A stretch of DNA of 64,000 bases from Isochrysis galbana (lineage: Eukaryota; Haptophyta; Isochrysidales; Isochrysidaceae), in contig CM030935.1 of assembly GCA_018136815.1 (NCBI GenBank), positions 2,120,388 through 2,184,387 of the forward strand, in the 5' to 3' direction. Below the pieces are notes generated by a model. That model was not told where the DNA came from and made no database searches. It saw nothing but the letters and a program-made list of their open reading frames with translations. Positions 1 through 10,470 of the stretch are shown here, piece by piece. Made by a program: the position numbers and the translations under genes. The number at the start of each line of letters is the position of its first letter. Positions within the stretch are counted from its first letter, which is position 1.

Positions 1-30
1 AGTACAGCAAAGGAGGGAGCACATGTGTCA

Positions 31-1815
31 CTAGGCACTGCGCCCAAACACACGCGGCCCATTCAAGGTCACTTGTTCGGGCTCTTCGCTCTTGACACGG
101 TTGACGAAATCCTGAAGCTCGGCAGCACGTGCATCTTCATGTGGAACATTTGGCGACCAATGAGAGCATGGTGGGTCCATTGGGTGGAGGCAGCACCACA
201 ATGACCGGCAACATTCCACAGATCTTGGAGGAAGAAAATCGGTCTTCCCGGAGAAGCGGCCATTGAACTTCTCAAATGGCAACAGCCCGAGACCTATGGC
301 AAGCAGCCCGAGATCTATGGCAAGCAGCCCGAGACTTGGGCGCTTCCGCTAAACTAGTCCCATCAGAGCGGCGAGTGCATGGATAGCTCTTAGCTTTTCC
401 TCACGGCTCGGGTCCTACACCGCGCTTTGCATTGAGGCCTGCCGCTTCGTTGATCGAATGGCGTGATCTTGGTGGCGCCGCAGTCGCCGACCGAACTGAG
501 CCATTCGAACTCCTGTGGTCAAAGGTTCGCTTGTGTACCAGACCATGAACTAAAGTTTTCAAGATGTGCTTGCGCGGAATCGTCACTTCTGGCTTGACGC
601 CATCGAGGAAGGTGACGCAATTCTCATATAAGGCCTCATTATGACGAGCTAGGTATTCAGTGATCTCGACAAGGTCGTCAAAGTATGAGGTTGGGAACAC
701 GACCGCCTTTGGCGCAAGAGGGCGGAACATTCGAGAGCGAGATACGTGAGACATGGAAGCCAGGCGAGACTAGGAACGTAGCACGCCTTCGAGGCGGTGA
801 CGTGCACCACCCCAAAAGCAACCGACCATTGCGGAAAAAGTAGGGATTTGGAGGGAGAATACACGGGCTGAGCCTCCGCACACCTTGTGTTCAATTATGT
901 ATTGTAGCAACTCTCCCGCTGTCTCAGATAGATGGCCCTCTTGATCATTGCGCAGAAGGATGAAGTAGAGGGCGATGGCTGAGTCAACGAGGCTTACCTA
1001 AGTAGCCAGCGCAGACGGCGCGTGGAGAATGCTCGACGGTGCAGCGCTAGAACGGAAAGAGGACGGTCCCACCACGTTCGGGGGGAGGGGGAGGGAGGGC
1101 CTACTCCACAGCCGAAGAATCGATGGATCTTGTCGGTGTGGTGGTCACTCGCACCACGGGATGCGCACACCTTGTCCTCTTCGACAGTAAAATCGGCGGA
1201 AAATACGTGCACCGCCTACGAGAATGGGATCGACGGCGGAGAGCATGGAGGAACCACTTCAGAGGGGCATGTGGGAGAGACCGTACGAATGTGGCCGGCA
1301 GGCATAAATGCGTAGCGCCATCTTACCTGAGTGAGAAAGTTGAGGTCCTTGGATACATCTCTCGGGGGCCCTCCGTCGCAAACGTACATGTGCTCAGTCG
1401 AATGCTGGGCCAGCCTTGCCCATTGTTCCAACCTGCACCAGCCCCGCCTCTGATATGATTCTAGGCTGAAGGAGCGCTCACCGACCGAAGTCTTAGGAAC
1501 GACCATCAAGAAATACGCAGCAAATTTGGTGTATACTGGAAGAGAAGCAATGGAGACGCGCTGGCACGTCCGATTGGACTGCGGAATAGACGTGTAGTCG
1601 ATCCAGATGAGCAGCTTTGATGAGTCGAGAGACTCGGATGTCACCATTTGGTCGATGGCGGCCACAGCGGCTACGCGATGGGTAGCAACAGGGAGGCGAA
1701 AATCAGTCATATGAGATCCACACGGCCGGAGGGGATTCGGGCACAACACTCCAGATTGGCGGCAATGACAAGAGACTGCTTGGAGCAATCCAGTCGAACG
1801 CAGTTCGCCTGCCAT
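31..1815 (-). CDS. WIDYxSIPQ-family (HET/TIR-like) protein, spliced, 5' end unresolved
   Basis: I assembled five exons by GT-AG junctions that keep one frame: from about 1670 or higher down to 1327, then 1215-1171, 997-884, 706-539 and 111-31 (TAG stop). All four internal junctions I placed are phase 0. The large exon carries WIDYTSIPQ, then YFLMVVP, then YQRRGWCRLEQWARL, the hallmark order of a large algal family distantly resembling heterokaryon-incompatibility/TIR-like domains. Two donors share the rare form AAG/GTGTGCG. The C-terminal exons contain FPTSYFDDLVEITEYLARHN and end in GPRVFGRSA. The function of this family is not established; signalling or NAD-type chemistry would be a guess. 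The first exon was not found; the open frame runs to 1815 but its N-terminal part does not look conserved. The last intron (538-112) is the least certain join. Confidence 0.6.
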
Positions 1816-2151
1816 TCAGTGAGGATGGCAGCAAGGGAGAGGGGATGATTTGACATTGTGTATTGATTAGAGGGAGTGACTGCTTAGGGCAAGGAGCGAC
1901 CTGCGAAATCGGATCCGTCTGGATCCGTCTTCTCGTCACGCGACTTCCATTCATGAGAGATGAACACCATCCTTACCCCTAGGATGGGAAAACGGGGACG
2001 GAAATTGGCAGTTTTGTGGGCGCCAAGCATGCGTAGATGCCTGACGCGCGGTCAAGGTGTATGCTTGGCTTCTGGTTTGAGGAACCAAGGGGGCGCTGTG
2101 AGACCGCTGGACTCAACCATATGATCAGCACTTGGCGGTCCACAAACATAC

Positions 2152-3072
2152 TTATGAAACGCTGGCAGTGGCAATCGGCAAGTGCGCGCCTTCTTTCACC
2201 GCATGGGCCATCTCATCAGTAGTGTCATATACAATCAGCTTCCCACTCGCTCGTGCATCCTCATGCTTCCAGAGTGTTCCATGCGCTTTGAAGTTGTCAA
2301 ATGTGAGGGCGCACAGGGGAAAGGCGAGCTCGTTCGACTTGAGGCACGCATTGCGAACTCGTCGCTTGCGCGTTTCAAAGTCGCGCCGCGCCTTGCGCTC
2401 GAGTGTATGGGCGTGGGCCAGCGCTCTCCGGTAGCGACGGAAGCAGCAGGCGACGATCCCCGAGATGATGCCCGCGCACACTACCACGAGAAGACACCCG
2501 AATGCAATCGCCAGGATTGCACCGAGGGTGATTTCCTGGTAGACATCGAGCAGCGTAGCACGCGAGAGGTCATGACGGTTCCCCTCTATGTCAACCCACC
2601 ACGCGTGAGCAATGATCGTGTAGTCATCCATGGATAGGCTCAATTCGCTTGATGCCCGTACGACGAGGTAGTTGTAGGACGAGTTGGCCTCGCTGTCGGG
2701 GATGGATCCCAATTGCAGTTCGCCCGTGAGCGCGGGAGACTGCGTGACGAGTCCTGGTGTCTCGGAGATGAAGGGCGTGCAGAATCCAACCATGCGGTTG
2801 CACACATGCAGGTTGAGGTGTGGCACGCTCCGATTTGGCATGAGCAAGGTGGGCACTGCCAGCTCATAGATAATGGGGTGAGCGGAGAACTCTGCGATGG
2901 CAGCGGGAGGGTCGATGTAGTAGACGAGTGAGCCTCTGCAGTCCTCACGGATAGGTGGTCCGTATCCGCCTGCGCGAGACCAGCAGAGCGTGATGTCCTC
3001 GCCCTGGTCGTATGCGAGCACTGCGAGAGCGAGGGATCCGAGCGAGAGTGCAAAGACGGGGGAGCGGCGCAT
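2152..3072 (-). CDS. Single-pass type I membrane protein, unknown function
   Basis: This is an uninterrupted 306-residue frame starting at an ATG just after a C/T-rich (sense) tract. Residues 1-20 (MRRSPVFALSLGSLALAVLA) form a signal peptide. The luminal or extracellular part, about residues 21-180, has several cysteines and N-glycosylation sequons (NRS, NSS). A strong transmembrane helix follows at about 182-212 (ILAIAFGCLLVVVCAGIISG), then a basic stretch (RRYRRALAHAHTLERKARR) and a roughly 90-residue cytoplasmic tail. I recognise no family. The topology suggests a surface or endomembrane receptor-like protein. The stop at 2152 leaves the tail without an obvious domain, so a further spliced exon downstream is possible. 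Confidence 0.6.
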   Translation of the reverse strand: MRRSPVFALSLGSLALAVLAYDQGEDITLCWSRAGGYGPPIREDCRGSLVYYIDPPAAIAEFSAHPIIYELAVPTLLMPNRSVPHLNLHVCNRMVGFCTPFISETPGLVTQSPALTGELQLGSIPDSEANSSYNYLVVRASSELSLSMDDYTIIAHAWWVDIEGNRHDLSRATLLDVYQEITLGAILAIAFGCLLVVVCAGIISGIVACCFRRYRRALAHAHTLERKARRDFETRKRRVRNACLKSNELAFPLCALTFDNFKAHGTLWKHEDARASGKLIVYDTTDEMAHAVKEGAHLPIATASVS

Positions 3073-3452
3073 ATAGGGGCGCCCAAGAGGTGGCGGTGGG
3101 TGGGTGGGTGGGTGGGGGGAGCGCGGGGGGAACGGGGGGGAACTTGGGGAAGGGAAGGGGGAGGGGGAGGGAGAGGAGGGGGAAGAAGGCGTCCAATGAA
3201 GACCGCGGGACGCCGGAGGACGGTGTAAAGTAGTTTTTTAAAAAACGGAGGAGGATATGATCTGGTGATGATGGGAGAGAGCGCCCCCCCCCCCCCCCCC
3301 CAGGAGAGTGAAGAGAGAGTGAAGAGAGCACGAGAGGAACAAGTACAAGTATTCCTCTATTGTACTCTAGAGAGGCCGGGAACGTGTGATGACATTTTAT
3401 CATCGACGAGTAGAGTAGGTGTACTTCAGCTTCTACTTTATTCAAACAGAAT

Positions 3453-3552
3453 NNNNNNNNNNNNNNNNNNNNNNNNNNNNNNNNNNNNNNNNNNNNNNNN
3501 NNNNNNNNNNNNNNNNNNNNNNNNNNNNNNNNNNNNNNNNNNNNNNNNNNNN
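3453..3552. other. Assembly gap (100 N)
   Basis: Exactly 100 N follow a T-rich end. The round number suggests a scaffold gap of unknown size rather than a measured one. It removes the 5' part of the gene that resumes at 3553. Confidence 0.98.
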
Positions 3553-3932
3553 AGAGGCAGAGGGCCTTTGGCCTTTGGCGGTCCGCCGTGGCTCGGCGCA
3601 TCGACGGCAAGCTCGAAGTGCGTGCGCTCAGCTTGAAGGCGCTCCAGGGCAAGACGCCGAAGGCCCAGGCGGACTCGTACACCGAGGCGATGGCCGAGAT
3701 ATCTGACCTCATGCTCAAGGCGGGTACCATCGACGAGCGCGCGGCGAAGATCTTGGCCGCCTTCCGGCCCACGAGGAGCAGACTGCAGACTGCCATGCTG
3801 ACACACTCTCTCCCTGGCGACAACTCTACTTTCACACGGAGCAGCGTCGGAAACAGCCTGGGCGTGGTGTTGCCCACGACAATTTTCAACTTTCACTGGT
3901 GGGCCGTTCGGCTCATTGGTCAGATCTGGTGA
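3553..3932 (+). CDS. 3' exon of a gene truncated by the assembly gap
   Basis: The frame is open from the edge of the gap to TGA at 3930-3932. Its first ~65 residues look like real coding sequence: charged, helical and without low complexity (ARRIDGKLEVRALSLKALQG, then YTEAMAEISDLMLKAG and IDERAAKILAAF). After about 3775 the composition changes, so the true stop may be nearer or a splice may occur there. No family was recognised. The start lies in or before the gap. Confidence 0.45.
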
Positions 3933-4059
3933 GAGGCTGCGTTAGTCATGCCTTTGCACGCACATGAACACTGTTCCATTGCCCAATGACGTGTCTGGGC
4001 ACGATCCACAATAAAGAATTCTTGGACTCTTGGTCTTGGAACGTAGTGGTAGTGGTTAG

Positions 4060-4147
4060 CCACGCAATGCCGCCGGAGGGAAATTGGAGCCTGAGGGGGA
4101 GGGCACAGGGCGCCTCCCCCATGTGAACTAAGTATAGCAACTTAGTT
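4060..4147 (+). repeat. Palindrome-ended dispersed repeat (R1), copy 1
   Basis: A GC-rich block (CCGGAGGG, AATTGGAGCCTGAG) ends in AACTAAGT (4126-4133), six bases, and ACTTAGTT (4140-4147). The same arrangement recurs at 4480-4556, and the palindrome alone at six more places in the window. Confidence 0.7.
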
Positions 4148-4345
4148 GAACTCTCAGAGGTCAGAGGTCCTCTGAGCCCGAGAGGGCCGGCAGAGGCAGC
4201 CCAGGGGGCAGTGGAGGCTGGGGCTCCGCCCTTGGCCCCTGGCCCCCCTCTTGCCTCTCCCACGCTCGCCTCGCCGGCCATGAGTGCCGCCCAAAGTCCT
4301 CTGTACCGTATGCCTGGCGACTAGGGATGGGGGGGGAGTCAGCTT
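4148..4345 (-). repeat. Segment shared with the repeat right of the 3' LTR (45887-46040)
   Basis: The sequence GGCTGGGGCTC, CTGGCCCCCCT, CTCCCACGCTCGCCTCG, GGCCATG and ATGCCTGGCGAC is repeated in the same order at 45900-46015. The ORFs over it on both strands are shadows of this repeat. Confidence 0.65.
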
Positions 4346-4479
4346 GAGGGCAGGCTCAGCGCCAGCGCGGGCCGTGGGAGTGCAGCTCGCGACCCGCACC
4401 CACTAGGGGTCTGGGTGTTGTTGATGAATGCCCAGCTCATGGCCCTCATGCCATATGGCAGAGCATAGGCAGTGACAGA

Positions 4480-4556
4480 GAAGCCCCCGGAGGGGAATTG
4501 CAGCAGCCTGAGAGCGGCGCCCCCCCATGCCCCATGCTGAACTAAGTATAAGTTTA
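4480..4556 (+). repeat. R1 repeat, copy 2 (degenerate palindrome)
   Basis: CCGGAGGGGAATTG, CAGCCTGAG and CCCCATG match copy 1. The end is AACTAAGTATA (4540-4550) followed by a decayed right arm AGTTTAGG. Confidence 0.65.
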
Positions 4557-4684
4557 GGGTTGAGATGTATAAGAGTAAGAGTAGCATGTATTAACAGTGT
4601 GAATAGCGCCTCGCAATAGCGAGACGCGAGAGCGCGCTAGGCAATCAACAAGCTAGCACATATCTGCGGGCTGTACGTTGGGGT

Positions 4685-4880
4685 TGGTGGCTGAAATCGT
4701 GAACCTAAAGAGGTTTGCTCGCTGCCGAGAAGCAAGAAGAGAACCATCCTGCAGCATGCACGCTGCCTCATGCGTTAGAATTTCTGCCCCCTACCTCGCC
4801 GTCTCTCGTCGCGGATTCCAATGGAGCTGAGCATGCTCGTGTAGTATGGAGACGCTTGTACCCGAAGCTGGAGAAAGGAG
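4685..4880 (-). pseudogene. Duplicated fragment of the fibronectin-III gene
   Basis: This stretch repeats 5877-6035 almost base for base, for example GGCTGAAATCGTGAACC, AACCATCCTGCAGCATGCAC, GCGGATTCCAATGGAGC and GGAGACGCTTG, with small insertions. In the functional copy it encodes the start of an FN3 domain (IRLHWNPPRDDGGAEI). Here it lies beyond the stop of the gene (4966), in the same orientation, with indels that break the frame. It is a partial tandem duplication and probably not translated. Confidence 0.75.
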
Positions 4881-4965
4881 ATAACAACTTAGTTTCGAGA
4901 GCCGGGCCCGAGCACCGAGCGCTGGCCAAGATCACTATAAATGGTTGTACTCATGCGCTGAACCT

Positions 4966-7090
4966 TCAAGGAGGAAAGGACCACTCAGGAATGCCCGAAC
5001 AAAGCACACACGCAGGGAAACATTTGGAGTGGGAGCATTCCGCGCATCCGCCACTTTGTGGATTGAGGCACTCTAATGCACATTTCTGCAACGTGCAAAA
5101 TCCCTCTGTCACCCAGCAGGTAGCACATTCCGGACTCAGCCCCACCTTACGCTCGATCCTCAAGCGGGCACATGCGCGTCGATCCGTCGATGCAATGCAC
5201 GAAATCAACGCGGACTGTATTCCCGCTTTTGCCGAGGCTGGGACATCTTTGAAGATTTTGATATCCGTACCATTGCAACCACCGCGCTTAGGCAGCGTGA
5301 GATTGGTGGTCGGACCCCACAGCGAGGGGCCAAGTGCCGACAGCGCCCGTACTCGCAAGGGGTACGGCACCGCAGGAAGTAGTCGAAGAGGATGCAGAGG
5401 AGCGGGTAGCGGCAATTCTCGAAGATCGAGATTCGGTTGCGAGCCATTGTATATGATGGCCCATCCCATCTTTTGTATCCACCAATCGATGGCCTGCACC
5501 TCGTAAGCTGCTACGTGCGATCCGCGCTCCTCAGCCGGCTTCCACAGTAGGCGAAGCGGATCGCTCCATGATAGTGTCGCGCCGCCTGGGGCGGCGGGAA
5601 CGGTCGCTTTGAGCGTCTGTACCCTCAAAGGATGTGACCATGGCGAAGAGCCGATGGAATTGAGTGCTCTTGCCCGACAAGAAAAGTTTAAGCCCGCGCC
5701 ATCCACGGCAGCGGTACAGGCCGTAGCATTCCCATCAATAGAGCTGCACGTCCCGTGTGCCGCAGAGTAGGCATTGGACTCCAATCCGGGTACAACGGAA
5801 CGATGCCCGAAAGGCAATGTGGCTACTGATTGGCCAACCACCGACGTTCTAGAATGGTCAAGCAAAGACAAGTCCGGCTGAAATCGTGAACCCAAAGAGG
5901 ATTGCTCGCTGCCGAGAAGAGAACCATCCTGCAGCATGCACACTGCCTCATACGTTAGTATTTCTGCCCCCCCGTCGTCTCGTGGCGGATTCCAATGGAG
6001 CCGAATGCTTGTGTAGGATGGAGACGCTTGGATCAAGGTCGGTGGTTGAGGAACCGTGGCATTGGTGCGTGAAGTTGTGGCAATCAGAAAGTGTGACCAT
6101 TCGGAGGATCCTGCTGGCGTGTGGGCTGAGACCCGTAGACAATAGGCTGTGGTAGGGGAGAGAGATTGCACTATTGCTACTGTGGGAAGTTCGGCTGTTG
6201 TGGCATTGGCAACATTTCTCCACGTGCCACACACAGTCGGGATTGGTCGCACAGCAATCCCCACACTATAGGCCAGCTGCTGTCTTAGGCATCGGGGCAC
6301 ATTGCTTGGAGCGTTCCATGTGACTAAGAGCCATGTGTCCGCCGAATACACCACTCTCAATGCGTCAGGTGCAGTCGGACGCTGCTCCGGCTGCGTTGAC
6401 ACGTTCAGTGGAGCGGTCCAGTCACCTGGTAGCAATTCGCCTTGTGCCGTACAACATGCTGTGGAGACAGCGCGCACAGAGACTTGCAAATGTCGTAGCG
6501 TCGGAAGATTGTCTAAGACGCACCTAGTGCGGGCGCCACGGCACGATTCCTCAAGCGCCCAGCTTGACGAGTCAGGTGATCGAGATCGTAGCTCGTAGTA
6601 CACGATGACATGGCCATCAGAAGGTGGAGGCGACCACTGTGACCATGTGCAGGGCAAGGGTGGGCGAGACGAGACCAAAGGCTGCCGTGACTGGCGTGCA
6701 CACACGCCTCGCTTGAGTGGCAGGGTAGCGCATTCAGGGTCCGTGCTGGAGGAACGAGCAAATTAAGAAGCAAGTAGCGGAGTTGCGTACTGTTATGATG
6801 ATGCTCGTCTGTTGCTCCAACACGTCACCAATGAGCGGGGCCTGCGGCCCGTTGAGGCCAGGCTGCTGCGGCGCCTCGCCGTTCGAGGCCATCACGAAGA
6901 AGTAGAGAGGCACGAGGCATGCGACCTGTGCCACAAGAGTGCTGAGCACCCCCACCCCACACCAGCCAGCCCCGGGGCCGAAGCAGCGCCGAGATGAGTG
7001 CACCGCTCCGCCCGGCTGCACGAGAGGCTGCTCTGCCTGGGCGCCCGCCTGCTCACACTCGCTTCGCTGACTAGATTCAGCAGGGACCAT
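4966..7090 (-). CDS. Fibronectin type III repeat membrane protein
   Basis: I model two exons, 7090-6791 and 6690-4966, joined in phase 0 (ACA/GTACGC donor, CGCCAG acceptor), giving 674 residues. The first exon holds a hydrophobic segment (VLSTLVAQVACLVPLYFFVM) that can serve as signal anchor. The second contains about four FN3 modules with typical signatures: PPSDGHVIVYYELRSR, WLLVTWNAPSN, IRLHWNPPRDDGG, SIGSSPWSHPLRV and YPLRVRALSALGPSLWG. The C-terminus is a compact Cys-rich module (CATCW, FCTLQKCALEC, GGCAECSHSKCFPACVLC). Such proteins usually mediate adhesion or ligand binding at the cell surface. The initiator at 7090 is the first ATG in frame ahead of the hydrophobic segment. A fragment of the third FN3 is duplicated just downstream. 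Confidence 0.7.
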
Positions 7091-7754
7091 CGGACATGCG
7101 ACACCCCAGGCCTTCCTCCTCCTGTGCGGCCTCGCCCTCCACTGGCTCCCGCTGGGGCAGCGGCCGCCACCACGAGAGCGACACCGCCTGGGATGGATGG
7201 ATGGATTTATAAGGTGTACTCTACCTCCTCGAGAAGTTGAGGGAGGGAGGGAAGGGGGAGGGCCACCCCATGGTGGGCAACAGGCTGTAGACTGCAACAG
7301 GCCAGCAACAGATCGAGACCGCGATAAAAATACCCACATTACGCCATATCTCATGATGAAAGCGCGACCAGGACAATGGGCCTGGGGCTCTTGCACTGGC
7401 AGACCCACGTAAAGGCCCTACAAGCCAAGTGGACCTTGAACTATGTACCTCAACGCGAGAAAAGCAGTATCAGTATGGAAGCACGGACGACGCCTGGCGC
7501 CTGATTCTGTCGCACCGGGCTAGGGGGAGACTCCGGACGAGGACATAGACGAGGCGTGGGGCAACGCCAAAAGGGCAGCTGCCACATACCTCCTATGGGC
7601 GACAAGCAAGGCAAAGAACAACAGGAGATAGATAGCGAGCGCAATCGACGAGCTCACGATCCTTGGGATAGAACTAAACAAACTAAACGACGGGGAGCCC
7701 TACCAACACCAACAACACCGGAAAACTGCGGCCCGTCTCCCACACCAGAAATGC
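7091..7754. other. Intergenic stretch without a recognisable gene
   Basis: The stretch contains a G/A-rich tract at 7230-7265, upstream of the FN3 gene, and unremarkable mixed sequence. ORFs here lack domain signatures and I call none. Confidence 0.5.
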
Positions 7755-8045
7755 TGGCTAGTGGGAGTAGTGGTACTAACGCTCAGTTGTTTTATGATTA
7801 ATTTCTCGAGGATTGCTCGCGGCGAGAGCTGTAAGGGCCGTTCAGCTTCATGGACGAGAGAGAGGACCCCCCCGCCCCCCCCCCTTCGGTGTTTTTTCCT
7901 GGTGAGTCGCCCGACGTAGGTCGATCCGCCTCACTGGGTTTCCCTCATTGTAATTTGTGGGGAGTTACAATGGACAATGGGAGCCAGGGGTTTGCGAGGG
8001 AGGGGGGAGGTTTGTATGTAGGGATGCATATGTGTGTGTGTCTTG
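7755..8045 (-). repeat. Dispersed repeat R2, copy 1
   Basis: Reverse-complement matches exist at 38868-39240 and 56285-56650. Shared landmarks are GGTACTAACG near the end, TTTCTCGAGGATTGCTCGCG, a C-run, GAGTCGCCCGACGTAGGTCG and GGGAGCCAGGGGTTTGCGAGG. No coding capacity is evident, so it is a non-autonomous element or fragment. Confidence 0.75.
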
Positions 8046-8811
8046 TGCCGGATCACTTCAAGTTGAACTTAGGTGTCGTTCCGTCAATTGTGGGACATCA
8101 GTCGAATTGAGCGATCAAATGTCCACAGTTATTTAAAATTAAATAACACTGCGTGGGGATAACAACTTTCTCTGCCTTTCCCGCGGTGCATGTTTCCCCC
8201 GCGGGGACGCCGTGTGTGCGCATAAACGCTTTTCATCTGAGGCCGACACCTACACAAACATGCAGTTTACTGAATAGTATCAACTGAGCACCATTGTGCA
8301 CGCCGTGCGCATTGGGCACGGCGCGGTGTCCCCCCCCCCCCCGCGGAGACGCCGTGCGTGCGCATGGTGATTTTTCCCTCTGCGTGCCGCCTAAGGCGCA
8401 CAATTACGTAAACGTGCAATATAAGAGATGTTTCGGTACGCAGCACGTGTGATGACTTGCAATCACAATGTGCACGCCGCGCATGGGCACGGCGCGATGT
8501 GCATCGGCCCCCCCGCGGAGACGCCGTGCGTGCGCAATGTCGACTTTTTCCCTCTGCGTGCCGCCTATGGCGCACAATTACGTAAACGTGCAATATAAGA
8601 GATGTTTCGTTACGCAGCACCTGTGATGGCTTGCAATCACAGTGTGCACCGCGCATGGGCACGGCGCGATGTGCATCGGCCCCCCCGCGGGGGCGCCGTG
8701 CGTGCGCATAGCAACTTCCAGGAAGGTGCACGCCGTGCGTTCACTCTTTCCGCGGGGGAACTCTGGGCGCGGAGCCCCCATGGATCAACAAAGTATAAAC
8801 TTAGTTATTGT
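8046..8811 (+). repeat. Dispersed repeat R3 with internal 174-bp tandem units, ending in the R1 palindrome
   Basis: It begins GAACTTAGGTGTCGTTCCGTC and ATTGAGCGATCAAATGTCC, which reappear inverted at 32275-32355. Inside are tandem units 8296-8469, 8470-8643 and a partial unit 8644-8722. Each carries GTGCACGCCGYGCG, a C-run, GCGGAGACGCCGTGCGTGCG, then CACAATTACGTAAACGTGCA and AGAGATGTTTCG. It ends at an R1-type palindrome (ACTTAGTT, 8799-8806). Reading frames through the array are by-products of its GC-rich period. Confidence 0.75.
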
Positions 8812-9764
8812 CTTTGTATACTTATACGCCAAAACCCAGAATCTTCAGATGTTTTTAAATGTACCAAAAAGGAGGGGTGCAAGGGTAAAAAAAATGGATC
8901 TCAGACTGCACCTTCTTGGCAGAAGCTGCTCGGACGAAACGCGCAAGCCTCACACTTGGTGGGAGAGTGGGAGCAGAGCCAAGAGCGAAGAGAAATAGCG
9001 CGCGCCATCTTTGTCGGGTTCGTCCCCAACTTCCTTTCAACGGTGTTGCAAAGTCACAAAGGTCCACATGAGTATGAATGTCACAACCAACATCCAGTAA
9101 ACCTAACGCCCCCCCGCCTTACTTGCTCAGTCACAACGACTGACCTATGCTCCGACGATTTTGTACGATTCTTCCCTACACTCTGCGGGGCACATCGAGT
9201 CGAGGAAGGAGAATCGGCCTCCGGAAGTATGGGGCGCCAATAAATAGCACAAAGATAAGGTCCGTCTTGGCGACGTCGACACACACAATGCACAACAGGA
9301 TATGCAAAATTTCAATCTGATGAACGGTCTCAATCTACATCGGTCCAAGTCATCCTCAACAAGACAATGCGGTGTGGGTCGAACGTACGAGGTATGAGTC
9401 AGACTCTCCGCCGCAAACACGACTAGGGCCTTTCTTAGCGCGCACAACAAGGGCCATTCGCTGCAGCATCCGGCTTGCCTTGCGACGACCACGGGTGCAA
9501 ATGGAACGTAGCTGAATGAAGCTCTGCGTCTCGTCGACGACAGAGATAGGATCCCGCACCGTCCGTCTTGCTTTGCGGCGACCGTGACTAGAAACGGCGC
9601 GTGTCCGAAATAAGTTCTTGGCGATCCTCTTATATCGACGGCGTAGGTCGACGGCACAAGAAGAGGTCGCCAGCGGCACGCAAGGTATCTGCACTCGCGT
9701 GGAAGTCCTCCTCGAAGGGAAGCGCTGGGCCATGTACAACCGCTTTCGTCCATGACAATTAGCA
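8812..9764. other. Gene-poor stretch downstream of the Urc1-like gene
   Basis: No frame has recognisable coding features. Several ORFs overlap on both strands without domain signatures. The 3' UTR of the minus-strand gene ending at 9765 must lie in its upper part. Confidence 0.5.
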
Positions 9765-10438
9765 CTAGGAAGAACGCGCTCTCTTGCTAGATGCCACACT
9801 ACTTTCACAAGGCTTGCAGGTGTTTGCATTTGAAGCAGCGGCCCTAGCGGCGGTGGCGGCAGCTTTCGCTGCTTTGGCCGCAGCCTCTGCCTCGTCGAGA
9901 GCGGCTTGACGTCCGATGGTTTGATTGAGCTCATCCCATGTCTTGACTTGCTTGGACCCAGCGTAATAGCCTGCATACATTTTGGCATCAATCTCGACCT
10001 GGGTCCACGGGAGGTCATAGGGTTATCGTTTGGTTATGAAGGTTGTGGGGCGAAGCGCACACGCGTCGTCGGTCCTGCTGGACCGGCGAGCATTGCCCCA
10101 GAGGGCCCATTGTGCTGCATCTCACCCGTGCATCTGCAGGGATGAGCTCCTCGGGAATATCGACGCGGGTGACAATCTCAATGCCTGACCCAACAACGGC
10201 GTTGTACTTCATGTCGGACATAGAAATGAAGCTGCGCAAATAAGATCAATCCGAGATGGTGGGGTCATGATGCGTGCTCGCAAATGTGGTAAAGTGCGTG
10301 GGACGATAAGCCCAGCATCCCTTAAGGAGCTGCTCCGTTCAGGATGAGCACGAGGGCACCAAGGCGCACGGATGCCACGAGGGGACTTTGATGAGGAACG
10401 CACCGATCGATCTTCTTGACTCCCAGCCAGAGCAGGGG

Positions 10439-10470
<32 letters not shown>

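Noticed and set aside
3284-3301. C-run as a G-quadruplex element
   Set aside because: A single homopolymer run gives no evidence for function, and similar runs occur throughout the window.
8290-8725. Tandem units as a CRISPR array
   Set aside because: The units are 174 bp and contiguous, without unique spacers, and the DNA is eukaryotic.
8267-8731. 154-codon ORF with repeated His/Arg/Ala-rich units
   Set aside because: The amino-acid repeat simply mirrors the 174-bp tandem array, whose length is a multiple of three.
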